From: Lactuca virosa
Lineage: Eukaryota > Streptophyta > Magnoliopsida > Asterales > Asteraceae
DNA length: 64,000 bases
Assembly: GCA_928212115.1 (NCBI GenBank)
Contig: CAKMRJ010005634.1
Coordinates: forward strand, 176,221,086 to 176,285,085
Direction: 5' to 3'
Below the pieces are notes generated by a model. It saw nothing but the letters and a program-made list of their open reading frames with translations, made no database searches and was not told the DNA's origin. Numbering within the stretch: the stretch's first letter is position 1; every line of letters starts with the position of its first letter. Of this stretch, positions 11,262 through 22,147 are shown in pieces. A program made the position numbers and the translations under genes.

Positions 11262-13359
11262 TGTAACATCCCAAAAATACCAACAAATTTAAACTTTTAA
11301 AAACAACTCATAGTCATAAAATGTTTACAAAATCATTGTTTCCAAATTTTTTGTCCATATCAGAGCATCCCAAAATCATAAGCCAAAAACAGAGGATGTA
11401 TATGGTCACACCTCCGCCTTTCCGCGATCATCAGAAGTACCTTAAAAAACACCTAAAAACTGTAAGCCAAAGTTTAGTGAGTTACCCCAAAGTACCACTA
11501 CATACAACATGCATAACTGAGCCTTCTACCTGATTGGACCGCCTCTCAGGTCTTACAATCTATCTAGGCTACTCCCGAGCCTTCGGCATGACTGGACCGC
11601 CTCGCAGGGCCTACAACCTATCCAGATCGCTCGCCGGGCCTTCGGCCTGACTGGACCGCCTCGTAGGGCCTACAGCCTATCCGGACCGCTCGACGGGCCT
11701 TGGGCCTGACTGGACCGCCTCGCAAGGCCTACAGTCTATCCGGACCGCCCCGGGTATCTTGGCCTTCAGCACAAAGTAGGACCGCCTCAACCGAACCACA
11801 CATAACATGTCGACATATACATAACAGATAAACATATAACCAGTCAACAGACAAACAAGTATATCTACAGATCACTACCGCATGCTAACATCCCATAAGC
11901 CAGGATACCGATCTAACAGATCACTACAGCACAACAACATACGGTAAACCAGGATATCAATCCAAAGGGCCAACCTTGGTTCCTTCGACCTGTAAGTACA
12001 GTGAAGAAAGCTCACCTCACAGTTTGAACAATAGTTGATTAAGTCCCAACTCTGAATCTCAGCTCTAACCGACACTTATTCATCCAAATGACCAATTCTC
12101 AAACACCATTCAAAATACCGAAAATACCTCTTAGTCAAACTTGGTTAAATTCAAAGTCAATTGAGTCAACCCAGCTAAGTCAACATAGAGTGCGTACGTG
12201 GGGCTTACTCCTAAGGTACGTGGGGCGTACTCGAGCATTGACCACCATCGGGGTGGTTAACCACGTACGTGCCGCGTACTTAGATTACGCAGGGCATACG
12301 CCCAGTCTTCCCAAAAGCTCATTAAGAGCTTAATGCCTTAAGCTCTTATGTCAAATTTCCAGATCCAAGGTCAAATCATCCTCAAGAGTCATAAAGTTTC
12401 CAACTTTATGACTTTGCATGTACATTAAGTGATTAACTCAATATCTTAACACATTAAGTCCTTCTAAAGAATGCATGGAGCAAAACCAACCATTAAGACC
12501 CCATTTTATGACTCAAGACCCTTCTAAAGGTCTGAAAGGACGACTTATTGGGTCAAGAAAATGCTATTCTCATGAAACACCACATTTAGGACAAAAAGAA
12601 CCTAAAACCAAGCCTAAATAAGATCTAAATGAAACTTCACCAAGTTCAGAACTTTATACCTCCAAGTGATGCCAAATGAGGGTGTGTTTCTGGATCTAAA
12701 GTGTTTCACTCCTTCAAGATGGTCTCTACTTCCTTCCATCTTCTTCAAAGGCATAAAACACACACACACACACACAAGCTTAGAAATGTTTCACAAGGTG
12801 GATTAGGGTTGCAAGGTTATTTGAAAGGATGGAGGCTGATGGAAGGAGCCAAAGTTGTTGTTAATTGTTATGGAGAATTTGGAGAAACTTATGGAGAACA
12901 TGGAGAAACTTATGTCAATATGGACGAAGTATTATGTTGAAAGTATAAAAATGTTTACTGTTAGTGGTGAAATTATAAAACGGTTAATTGTTAGTGTTAG
13001 AAGTCTAAAATTGTTAATTGTTATTCATAGTATATAAACTAATGTGGTCAAACTCTAAACTTCAAAAAGTGTAATGCGAAATTATGAAATGCACAAAAGA
13101 CATTGTTCACAAACGCTAGGACTTTTAATATATGTATATAATAAATAGGGTTCAAACCCTAAAGATTAGGGTTTGGAACTTCACCGTGTATGTCATGCGT
13201 ACACAAAGCGTACCCCCAACGTACGTGACTCCACCCCAGAAAATCCAAAGTGGCACAAACAGTCCCTCTCATCCAAAATTCTTACATTACAAGGACCAAA
13301 ATGCAATAAATCTCAATATAAGTGTCAAAGATGAAAGTACGTCAAAACACGATGTTATA
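11262..13359 (-). mobile_element. LTR of Ty3-3, about 2.1 kb, outer edge tentative
   Basis: The inner edge TGTAACATCCC is fixed by the primer binding site. The outer edge is placed at a decayed GATGTTATA at 13351-13359 by comparison with the inverted inner terminus, and could be wrong. On the minus strand the LTR shows CGTACG-type motifs at 13196-13226, a telobox pair with TATTTAT, more CGTACG motifs at 12190-12300, a donor-like GAG/GTGAGC at 12015, a 59-bp array, and an acceptor-like site ending at 11441 that reads AAG rather than CAG. An AC dinucleotide run lies at about 12759-12776. Confidence 0.7.
11530..11765. repeat. 59-bp tandem repeat, about 4 copies, Ty3-3 LTR
   Basis: Four imperfect 59-bp units containing CTGGACCGCCTCG and CGGGCCTTCGGCCTGA. 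The array is GC-rich against an AT-rich background and lies inside the predicted leader intron of this LTR. Confidence 0.9.
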
Positions 13360-13954
13360 ATAATATACAAACACACCGTTTGATGAGTTAAAGCTTAGAA
13401 TGTTGATAATAGAGTTTTAGGTTTTGATTTGCATTTCAAGTTATGGTTTTCAATTTATATGTCTTTTTGGTATTGATTTTCTTTTCCTGCAAGGATTGTG
13501 ATGCATTTGGTTGTGGCAGTGGAAATTTTGATGAAGAGACAGTGGGTTGTGGTGTTGATTCGCCGAAGTTGAAGGACCGAAAAAAGAAGGGATGGTGAAG
13601 ACGTCGATGCCACTAAAGATGGAAAGGAAATAGAAGTTGAGGAGGATGAGAGATGGGATGGTGATTGGTGGGACCCAGATTAAATTTCTCAAATGTGGTT
13701 TCAAGTTTAGGTTGAGTAGATACAGATATGTGGGGTCAATTAATTTTTTTAAATATATAAAAAATAAATACATAAATAAGAAAATTAATTAAAAAATAAA
13801 TTAATAAGGGCACAATAGTCTTTTTAGGTAAGACAGGACCATGCACGCAACAAAAATAAACAGTAAGGACTATCCAAGTTAAAAACATAAGTTAGGGATC
13901 AAACGTGCAAATTACCCCAAACCACAAGCACAATTCGTGTAATTTACTCTTACC
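13360..13954. other. unassigned intergenic sequence
   Basis: AT-rich DNA without a recognised gene or repeat. The 107-codon minus frame at 13450-13773 is low-complexity and matches nothing I know. Confidence 0.4.
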
Positions 13955-14160
13955 TTTTCATTTTGTTCATATTTAGGTAACTTCTTTTTTTGTACACATC
14001 TAGGTAACTAACTTGTTGAAAGTGTTCACATATGACCATTATGACCGGATGTAACCTGCTACAGTCGGTCATAATGGTCATATGTGAACGTTTCCAAAAA
14101 GTTTGTTACTTAGATGTGTACAAAAAAAAATAGTTACCCAGATGTGAACAAACCGAAAAA
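13955..14160. mobile_element. foldback / MITE-like long inverted repeat
   Basis: Two arms of roughly 85 bp pair with each other around a short loop near 14050-14065. Outer parts contain TGTTCAYAT...GGTAACT and its complement, and inner parts contain GTTCACATATGACCATTA and its complement. The whole segment could form one hairpin about 200 bp long. No transposase is encoded, so it looks like a non-autonomous foldback element or a small-RNA-producing hairpin. Flanking target duplications could not be fixed in the AT-rich context. Confidence 0.8.
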
Positions 14161-14266
14161 TTAATTACCATAATAAGTCGTTAAGAAATGACATTATCAT
14201 ATATTTGATTAGTCATTAATAGTTAAAAATAGGTATAAATCTAAATCTGAATTTATTTTTATTATC

Positions 14267-14271
<5 letters not shown>

Positions 14272-14349
<78 letters not shown>
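14272..14349. repeat. (TA)n microsatellite
   Basis: About 39 near-perfect TA units directly beside the 3' side of the LINE remnant. Confidence 0.97.
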
Positions 14350-14352
<3 letters not shown>

Positions 14353-14378
14353 AACAACCACATTTTTATAAAGAAAAA

Positions 14379-17170
14379 CTAGCAAAAGTTAGAAATCAAA
14401 AACCAATTACAAAGAGTCATATAAAAATGGAGGGTTTTGCAACCACTAGGTCCAAGATATGCTGCTTTTGCTATTTCTACTAGAAAACCAATTAAAAGAA
14501 TGAATGACCATGTTTTCAAAAATATGAATTTTTTGCATGTTGTACGTCTTGAACACCTCACTGTTCCTGTAAGCTCAAATAACCCAGATTGAGGTGTTAA
14601 TAATAACTTCAAGCTTTCTTCTTTTTGACGGATTAGAAGGAATGGCATCCATCCATTCCAATATCTCTACAAAATTTGCAAACAAAGGAAAAGGGAGATG
14701 AAGCCACTTAAACACTTTATTCCAAATTTCCTTTGCCACATCACAACTAACAAACACATCACTACATACTTCAATCTGAGTAGAGCATAAATGACAAAGC
14801 AAAAAAAATCATGTCTACACCCCTGTAAGCTAAATTATAACGAGTGGGAAGTCTATTCAGAATAGTTCTCCAAAGATGAATATTAACTTTGATAGGAACT
14901 AGCCTACACCATCGCGACTGAATCATGCATTCCTGCAATAAAATGGAATCAATATATTTTCTAGTGTTATTAACAGTAAAGCCTTCATTTGGATCAACAC
15001 CCCACTCCCAACTATCTGCCTGGTCGACACACATAACATGAGAAAGAACTCTAGTCAAGGCCGAAAACTGAGAGGTCATGCTTCCACCATCACGTAATTG
15101 GCGACTCCATCTCCAAACCCAACCACTTGCATTCCATCTATCTACCACCGAACAATCTTTATCCTCCTTCAACGCAAAAAGTCATGTAAAACGAGAAGAA
15201 AGCCTCACATTATCAATCCAGATGTCCTTCCAAAAACGAGTATTTCTTCTGTTACCAACTTTTCTAATAAAAAAAGAGTGCAAAATAATATGAAGAGAAT
15301 CAAGCTTATCATAAAGCTTTACAAGATTAGCCCAAACCCTCCTCCTCTTGGTTTTGAAGAAGACTCACCTAACCCGCCATGCATTTCTTCTGTTACCAAC
15401 TTTTCTTCTGTTATCAATCCAGATGTCCTTCCAAAAACGAGTATTTCTTCTGTTACCAACTTTTCTAATAAAAAAAGAGTGCAAAATAATATGAAGAGAA
15501 TCAAGCTTATCATAAAGCTTTACAAGATTAGCCCAAACCCTCCTCCTCTTGGTTTTGAAGAAGACTCACCTAACCCGCCATGCATTCCATGAATGTTATG
15601 GATCACCTTAACCCAAAGATCGTGGTTTTCATTGTAGAAACGCCATCTCCACTTTAAGAGCAAAGCCAAATTAAAAGCTTTAAAACTTCCAATATCCAGT
15701 CCACCTCTATCCTTAGAATTTAACACTTGGTTCCATGTAACCCAATGTATCTTTCTCTCATACTACTAACACCCCAAAAAAATATGAACGTAGAGACTCA
15801 AGATAAGAATTCACAATATTCGGCATTTTAAACACAGACATGTAATAAATCCCAATGTTATTAAGGATGGACTTTATTAATGTAAGCCTTCCACCCACAG
15901 GAATCAAGTTCACCTTCCAGTTTGACAAACACTTATCAAATTTTTTTAAGGACTTTATTCCAATTATCAACACGATTCATGTTTGCACCTACTAGTAACC
16001 CAAGGTAAAAAAAAAAGGTAGACTTGCATGCGCACATCCGGTGGTAACAGCCATCCCTTCCACTTGTTAAAAAGAAAGACCAATCCCAATAAGGTTAGAT
16101 TTCTGGAGATTCAATTTAAGACCTGACACCAAATAAAAACAATTGAGAATAGTAACCATATTTGTAATATTTTGTTCATCCCACTCTCCCAAGAACAATG
16201 CGTCGTCAGCATAGAAAATGTGAGACATAACAAAACCTCCATCTCCAATCAATGCACCCCGAAAAAAACTTGGCTCACAGCATCCTTTATCGCCACATGC
16301 AGACCTTTCATGACGAGAATAAAAAGGAAGCGGGATAAAGGTTCACCTTGACGAAGGCTCTCTGAGGGGAGAACTCCTTTGTGGGGCTTCCATTGATAAG
16401 AATTGAGGTACAAGACGACACCAAACGAACTTTAATCCATTGAATCCATTTATGATCAAACCCCATGAAAGACATAATCTGATATAAATACTCCAAACTC
16501 ACTGAATCGTATGCCTTATCAAAATCCACTTTAAGGATCATTAAGTTCTTCTTTTTTCTTTTATACCACTGAATAATCTCGTTCACCATCAATGAACCAT
16601 CAAGGATCTGTCTGCCTTTAACAAAAGCAGACTGCACAGGATTCACAAGATCATCAATCACCAATGTCAATCTATTTGCAAGAAGCTTTGCAATAATTTT
16701 ATATTGCACACCAATTAAACTGATCGGTACATAATCTTTGCAGTTCAAAGGACTATCTCCTTTTGGGATTAAAGTGATGAAAGATGAGTTGCATCCATTT
16801 GGGATCATGGTCGTGTCAAAGAATTCATCAACAAAGTTACATATGTCGGACTTCATGAGATCCCAAAACATTTTTATAAATCAAAAAGAAAAATCATCAG
16901 GGCAGGAGCCCTATCACTACCACATGACCAGATAGCAGCACAAATTTCATCTTCAGTGAACCTCGCAAGCAACATCTCCTTAAAGCCCGAGGAGAGTTGT
17001 CTGATCCGAGAGTTTGGATGAGGGGAAAAAACACCCGAAAAAACTTTAGATTTTTCTTTATAGAACCGAAAAAATTGATCCTTAACATTAGAGGATCAAC
17101 AACCCAAGAACCATCAACCAGTAAGCCCGAAATTGCCAGCTTTCTTCTTTTTCTTTTAAGCATACTATGA
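14379..17170 (-). pseudogene. 5'-truncated LINE (L1-type) ORF2 remnant
   Basis: Minus-strand pieces in order: a linker that normally follows the endonuclease (17163-16897); RT finger and palm regions with LIPKGDSP, NPVQSAFVKGRQI and motif A LKVDFDKAYDSV (16871-16308); motif C FYADDALFLGEWDEQN (16252-16067); thumb and connection pieces (15973-15520); and a zinc-binding RVT region (CHLCSTQIEVCSDVFVSC) at 14802-14575. The endonuclease is missing, as is usual after incomplete target-primed reverse transcription. Frameshifts, stops and a 201-bp tandem duplication break the frame. No clear poly(A) remains at the left end, where a (TA)n tract lies. The copy is old and inactive. Confidence 0.9.
15211..15587. 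repeat. 201-bp tandem duplication inside the LINE
   Basis: A 176-bp block (15211-15386) recurs almost exactly at 15412-15587. The 25 bp between them are a partial copy of an internal TTCTTCTGTTACCAAC segment. The near-identity against a decayed LINE background means the duplication is much younger than the insertion. Confidence 0.92.
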
Positions 17171-17249
17171 AAAAAGTTTGAATATATATTTGTCTTATCA
17201 TATATTTAAAATAATTAAGATGGTTTATAATAAATTATCGTAAGAATCA

Positions 17250-17516
17250 CTCCCTCCATCCCAAAATTATTGTCCAACTTACTATTTTAGTTTGTCCCAA
17301 AAATATTGTCCACTACTAAAAGTAGATATACATTTTTACCATATTACCCCTAACATTTAATAAAATAAACTTGAATAATTACAAATGCACATTTCCCATT
17401 GTTTTTAGACAAGGACAAGAGGGTCATTTTATTCAAAAAGACAAAACTAATGATTGCTTTTCTTAATTCGTGTGTTTTTTGTCTGTGGACAATAATTTTG
17501 GAACGGACGAAGGGAG
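17250..17516. mobile_element. Stowaway-type MITE, about 267 bp
   Basis: Termini are CTCCCTCCATCCC on the left and the inverted GGACGAAGGGAG on the right, continued by CAAAATTATTGTCCA and its complement. TA follows at the right end; the left dinucleotide is CA, probably a decayed TA. These are hallmarks of Stowaway MITEs moved by Tc1/mariner transposases. There is no coding content; the internal frame is spurious. Confidence 0.9.
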
Positions 17517-17755
17517 TATTATATTATGGAGTTATAACTTATTTTTTGGACGGTAAAGTTTTTTTTGAAAGCGATTGCAATTTTAGAAATGACATTCTAA
17601 ATTTCAAACCGTCAAGTAATGCCCACTTGACGTTTACTTTTTGTTTCTATTAAATTACATAAATACTCCTTATGATCTCCTAGTTTATGTAGGTTTTGTC
17701 CATGATTTTGATTTGTTGCACTTTTGTTCCTTATTTCATTTCTATGTTACACCTT
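17517..17755. other. unassigned spacer
   Basis: AT-rich sequence with no supported feature between the MITE and the solo LTR. Confidence 0.4.
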
Positions 17756-17892
17756 CGTCTTGTAACACGTGGTTTAATTTGGAAAGGTTTTATGCATGGA
17801 CTCGGCGAGTTGGGAGATCAACTCGTCGATTAGGGTCGTGGTATCATGGAACGCGGGACGGGACTGACTCGGCGAGTCCGAGCTGCTTAAAG

Positions 17893-17930
17893 AAAACCCT
17901 AAATTTTGGGGTTTGCCCCCTATATAAACG
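17893..17930 (+). promoter_or_regulatory. telobox pair and TATA box of solo LTR
   Basis: AAAACCCTAAA, GGGGTTTG and CTATATAAACG lie in direct order about 135 bp into the LTR. It is the clearest TATA box of the three related LTRs. Confidence 0.62.
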
Positions 17931-19004
17931 ACATTATATGCCTTTGTAGCCTCCCTTAGCATCATAAGAGATCGTTTACGGCCGCAAACACTTGGGTGTG
18001 TGAAGTAAGAGCTTTAGGAGCTTAAATCTTGGGGTTGTGGAAGGAATTCCAAGCTTGAAGAAGAAGTATCAAGGGGAAAACACTAGATCTAGCATCTAGT
18101 TCGTCTTGGGCATTGTATTAAGGTATGAATCTGTTACCTTAAGCCTAGATTCTATTTGAGAGTTGTGACCAACGTTGAGGAAATGGAAGCAAGCTTAGAT
18201 CTGGACCTACCACAAGGATATGGTTCCAGATCTGGACTTTCTTAGGTCCCAAATATCATAAAGTCACACCTTTTTATAAGCTTATCCCCTCTCCATGCAT
18301 TAAAACCTTGTTTGAAGGTTATTTTTGGTGTTATGGCCATGTGAGGCTATGCATGCACGTAAAGTTTGCAAATTTACATGACATCTTCACTAGGAAAGTA
18401 TGGATCTGAAGTTTGAAACCTTAAATCCCACTGGAAAGAACCGAAGATGTGAGAACTCGTCGAGTCCCTCTGGTGACTTTGCGAGTCGAGAGGGTTTTCT
18501 CATTCACGGCCAAGGGTTCACGGCCATGGGTTCACGACCAAGGGTTCACGACCAAGGGTTCACGGCCATGGGTTCACGGTCAGGGGTGTACGATTGGTAG
18601 TTTATGGTCGTGAACATCAAGGAACTCGACGAGTCACTCGGCGAGTCGATGAGTAAGCAGGGAACCCAACGAGTGACTGATTGTACTCGACGAGTCAAGG
18701 TCAATATGGACTGTTAACCTTGACTATAGACCTTGACTTTGACCAGGGTTGACCCTGGGGGTATTTATGGGTTCATGTTGAGTTATTTACTCATTGAATA
18801 TAGGAAGTTTGGGAGGAGCAGCGTGGGATATATCTGTTTTCAGTTCGCCAGTTCAGCCTTTGTGAGGTGAGTCTTCTCACCATACCCATAGGTCTAAGGC
18901 ACCAAGGCCGGCCCATTATGTGATTATGTTATATGTGTTGGTCATTATGTGATTTGATATGATATGTGATTTGTTATGATATGTGGTTGTGTGTTTTTGC
19001 ATGG

Positions 19005-19172
19005 AAGACCCCGGGGGGAGCCCGTGGCATTGGATATGAGACCATGTGGGGTAGCCCATGGCATTCCTAGGTAAAGACCATGTGGGGGAGCCCATGACAT
19101 TGGATGTAAGACCATGTGGGGTAGCCCATGGCAGTCCTAGGTAAAGACCATGTGGGGTAGCCCATGACATTC
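19005..19172. repeat. tandem repeats in solo LTR
   Basis: Five copies of an AGACCATGTGGGGTAGCCCA-like unit with two alternating spacers (a GGATATGAG type and a CCTAGGTAAA type). The array lies inside the predicted leader intron. Confidence 0.88.
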
Positions 19173-19516
19173 TTACAGGTTTTATGTATGCATGGCTTAT
19201 GTGTTATGTGCTTAGCTTTGATTAGCTAACAGGATATGTGTATGTGTGTGGTATGCTTTGGGGGACTCACTAAGCATTTGCTTACAGTTTGTGGATTTGT
19301 TTCAGGTTCATCTGAACCCAAGGGCAAGGGCAAAGCTTGATGGCGCGGCGTGCACTCTCTCTCAGGAGATTTTATGGGACACTCTGATATTTGAAAATAA
19401 AGTTGTAATGAATATGGATTTGAAACAATTGTTTTGGAATTTCTTGATTTATGGAAATGTGTTTGGTTAATTAAAAATGAAAAAAATTTCTTTGAAAATC
19501 GGGTCGTTACACGTCT

Positions 19517-19908
19517 GTTGACCTAATGGCTGTTAGATGGCATCCATTAAGCCTCATCATGTGTTATGCCCATGAGGATAGAATGATCTTTCCCCCTTCT
19601 AACTCATTTTTAGAATATGTTTGATACCTTCAATCAAAATAAAGTTCAATCAAACCATCCCTAATCAGTAATCATCCAGTTGAGCTTTCAAACACCGGGT
19701 ACCAATCATCTTCACCACCATAACGTGGAGTATGCAAAGTAAATTCTTTGACTTAGATGTTAATCATCACTATGATTTATATTCTTTTTTTCTCACCGTT
19801 GAATCTTTATTTGTAGAGCACCTATGGTTTTCTTTTATTTTCTTTTTCTTTTTGATTTTTATGTAAGGATAAGATAACATCTTCAACACAAAAATACATC
19901 ATCGTGGG
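19517..19908. other. unassigned sequence before the PB1-like remnant
   Basis: No feature supported; possibly the 5' part of the same Mutator-like element. Confidence 0.35.
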
Positions 19909-20218
19909 ATGTTCACTTTGTTCCTAGGTAGAAGATACATTAACGGTCATGTAAACCGTTTTAATGTCATTGACATTGAGGACTTTTAAATGTATAATTA
20001 ACCTTTATATGATGATAAAAGAACTAAGTTATAATGAAAGAAGCCTTATTCACTATCATTTCATGATTCCCCATGGCGATTTGGACTTTAGTCTTCTAGC
20101 TATAGGAAATTACAAAGATGTTATTGCTTTGTTTAAGTTTGTAGACAAACACATGGAAATCAGAGTTTACACAAAACATGGGACATCATATTGTCTAAGT
20201 GTGTTATTGAAAAATTAG
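19909..20218 (+). pseudogene. PB1-like domain remnant of a Mutator-like element
   Basis: From the ATG at 19909 the plus frame begins MFTLFLGRRYINGHVNRF and runs into an in-frame stop. After a frameshift it resumes as LIHYHFMIPHGDLDFSLLAI and MEIRVYTKHGTSY. This order resembles the PB1-like N-terminal domain annotated in Asteraceae MULE transposase genes, which typically shows YYHFLIPDSDLDFGLRALG and a VEHG motif. The zinc-finger and DDE transposase parts are not present downstream. It is a small, broken fragment. Identification rests on remembered family motifs. Confidence 0.65.
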
Positions 20219-21966
20219 AGATTCCTAAAGCATGAGACAATTCCAAAACTATTATTCTCATTTCTCAATAGTCATTTTAATGCTGAAAGTATTGGTATTT
20301 TGGTAGTGGTTTGGTAATTCTATTAGTAACGATTCTGATGAAGGGAAAGAAGATGCAATCGTGGAAACTCAATGAGGTTTGAAGATTGCTTATGTTTGAT
20401 ACTTTTATTTTAACTTGGTTGTTTATTGTACTTTGTTAATGATTTGTAGGTCAATTTTACAATGGTTTAAGGGTTTACTATGTCTTATGTTATGTAACTT
20501 TTAAATGAAAATGCGTTATTGATGTTTTGGTTAATGAAATGTTATATAAAGTGGTTATTGTTATTGTAATGTCCATTGTTGTGGTTTGATTTTATTGCAA
20601 ATTGTCATAGTTATGGTAGGCTGAGTTCATGGTTTGTCAGTTGGCAATTGATTCTTGTTTGCTAGTTTACACCAATACATCAGTTGGTATGAGGGACCAT
20701 TTACAATGATGTGTATTATAGGTGTATGTTTTTAGGTGATATATTTACGTTTAATTTATGAATTCACAACAATTGTCTTGGTTATAATATGTACATTCTT
20801 AGTTCATGGATTACCAATTAGCATGCTTTTATCCCATGGTCATGGTATGTTTAGTTCATTTATTGCTAGTTGGCAATTGGTATTTATATAGTTAGTTCAT
20901 GTATTGCCAAAATTGTCGCATTTTCCCAACGTTGTAGGTATTCATGTGTGTTCCTAGTGTTTTTGTGCGAACTAAATTTATTATCAGTTATGCTACTTTT
21001 GTGTGTATTCTAGGTGTTTATGTGTTATTGATCCTTTATGTTATCAAAGACGAGTAACATGATGAATAATGAAGAAGGAAAAAAAAAGGAGATATAAAAT
21101 GACCAAAATACCTTGATGTGAGATGCAATCTTAACAGTGGTTAGCCTAAAGGACTAAAGATGTAAAAAGAATATAAAATAGTGACTAAAACTGCAACAAA
21201 TCAATCTTGTGGACTACACCTATAGGATTTTAGAAAACACAAATACCATTTCTATAATTTACTTTTAGTTTTACTTTCATATTGATCATCTATCTTCATC
21301 ATATAACTCTTTAGTTTGACTTCAGTATTTTGTTCATTCATTTTTAGTTTTTAAAATTAAATAAATTATTAAAAAAAAGTAAATTCAAATAGATTAACCG
21401 ATTTCATATCAAATCAGCAGCTTCTAATCTAGTTTATTTAATTAAATAAAATGATTGAACTGATCCATTCAATTGGTTGAAAATAACAATTATTTTTAAT
21501 TGAACTTGATGGAATTAAGTGGATATTTAATTGACCAAAAAGCCCATGAATCTTGCTGCAAATATAAATTTCCACCCAACTTCTACCAAAAACAACAGCT
21601 GTTCTATGTGTGTAAGCAATAAGCTTTTCACATGTGTCCGTCCAATCCAACATCCTTTTCTGGAAGCTTTTCACATGCCTCCAATCCCCTTTCCGTTTTT
21701 GGTAGAAAGTAGGCATTGTACTATTATTCTTTCCTTTCTTTATTTAATTTTAAATGTTTTTTGTTCAGAAAAATATTATATGCATAAATATTGAGTTTTT
21801 ATTTAATAATAAATAATTATTCTATTTTTCTGATATTAGTGGATAAGATTTTTTTTTTCTATGACTATTTTAAATGACAACAAGTTAATAAATATTTAAA
21901 TAAAAGAATTTGGTAATTGTTTGAAATGTAAATTCTAAATAATAGCTTTCATGAATTAAGATCAAA
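20219..21966. other. decayed intergenic sequence
   Basis: There is no supported gene. 20600-20900 contains two or three loose repeats of a TTAGTTCAT...TTGCCA/GTTGGCAATTG motif. 21550-21712 holds a short inverted repeat (TCTACCAAAAAC and its complement) and two AAGCTTTTCACATG copies, which might be a small non-autonomous element. Confidence 0.4.
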
Positions 21967-22134
21967 TCCAATTGATTGATGTTCAAATTCTGGTATTACT
22001 CCGTCTTTATGGTTATGGTGGTTTGTCTGTTGTGACTCCAGGACATGAGGCATAACCTCATGTTTGTAACGAGAATTAGTCGTTACGCAAAAGTTGACCC
22101 GAAACCCTGGTTAGGGAAGTTACCTTTTAAAAAA
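21967..22134 (+). mobile_element. SINE-like retroposed insertion with 13-bp TSD
   Basis: The 13-bp direct repeat AATTAAGATCAAA occurs at 21954-21966 and 22135-22147. The enclosed 168 bp end in an A-rich tail at the right side, as expected for LINE-mobilised RNA. No convincing pol III box A or box B was found, so this may be a tRNA-unrelated SINE or another short retroposon. Confidence 0.5.
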
Positions 22135-22147
22135 AATTAAGATCAAA

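Larger units (their letters stand above)
17761..19511 (+). mobile_element. solo Ty3 LTR, 1751 bp, TSD CGTCT
   Basis: Starts TGTAACACG and ends GTCGTTACA, with identical 5-bp flanks CGTCT at 17756-17760 and 19512-19516. There is no primer binding site, polypurine tract or coding sequence, so the element was reduced to one LTR by LTR-LTR recombination. The internal order matches the Ty3-2 LTR: CTCGRCGAG palindromes, telobox pair with TATATAAA, more palindromes (18454-18690), donor GAG/GTGAGT at 18867, a tandem array, and acceptor TTGTTTCAG ending at 19305. Confidence 0.93.

Noticed and set aside
15098..15592. 164-codon plus-strand ORF with an internal repeat
   Set aside because: It is antisense to the LINE and arises from the 201-bp tandem duplication.
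14341..17194. ATATATATTTG as target duplication of the LINE
   Set aside because: The left copy lies in a (TA)n tract, so the match is not informative, and no poly(A) lies beside it.
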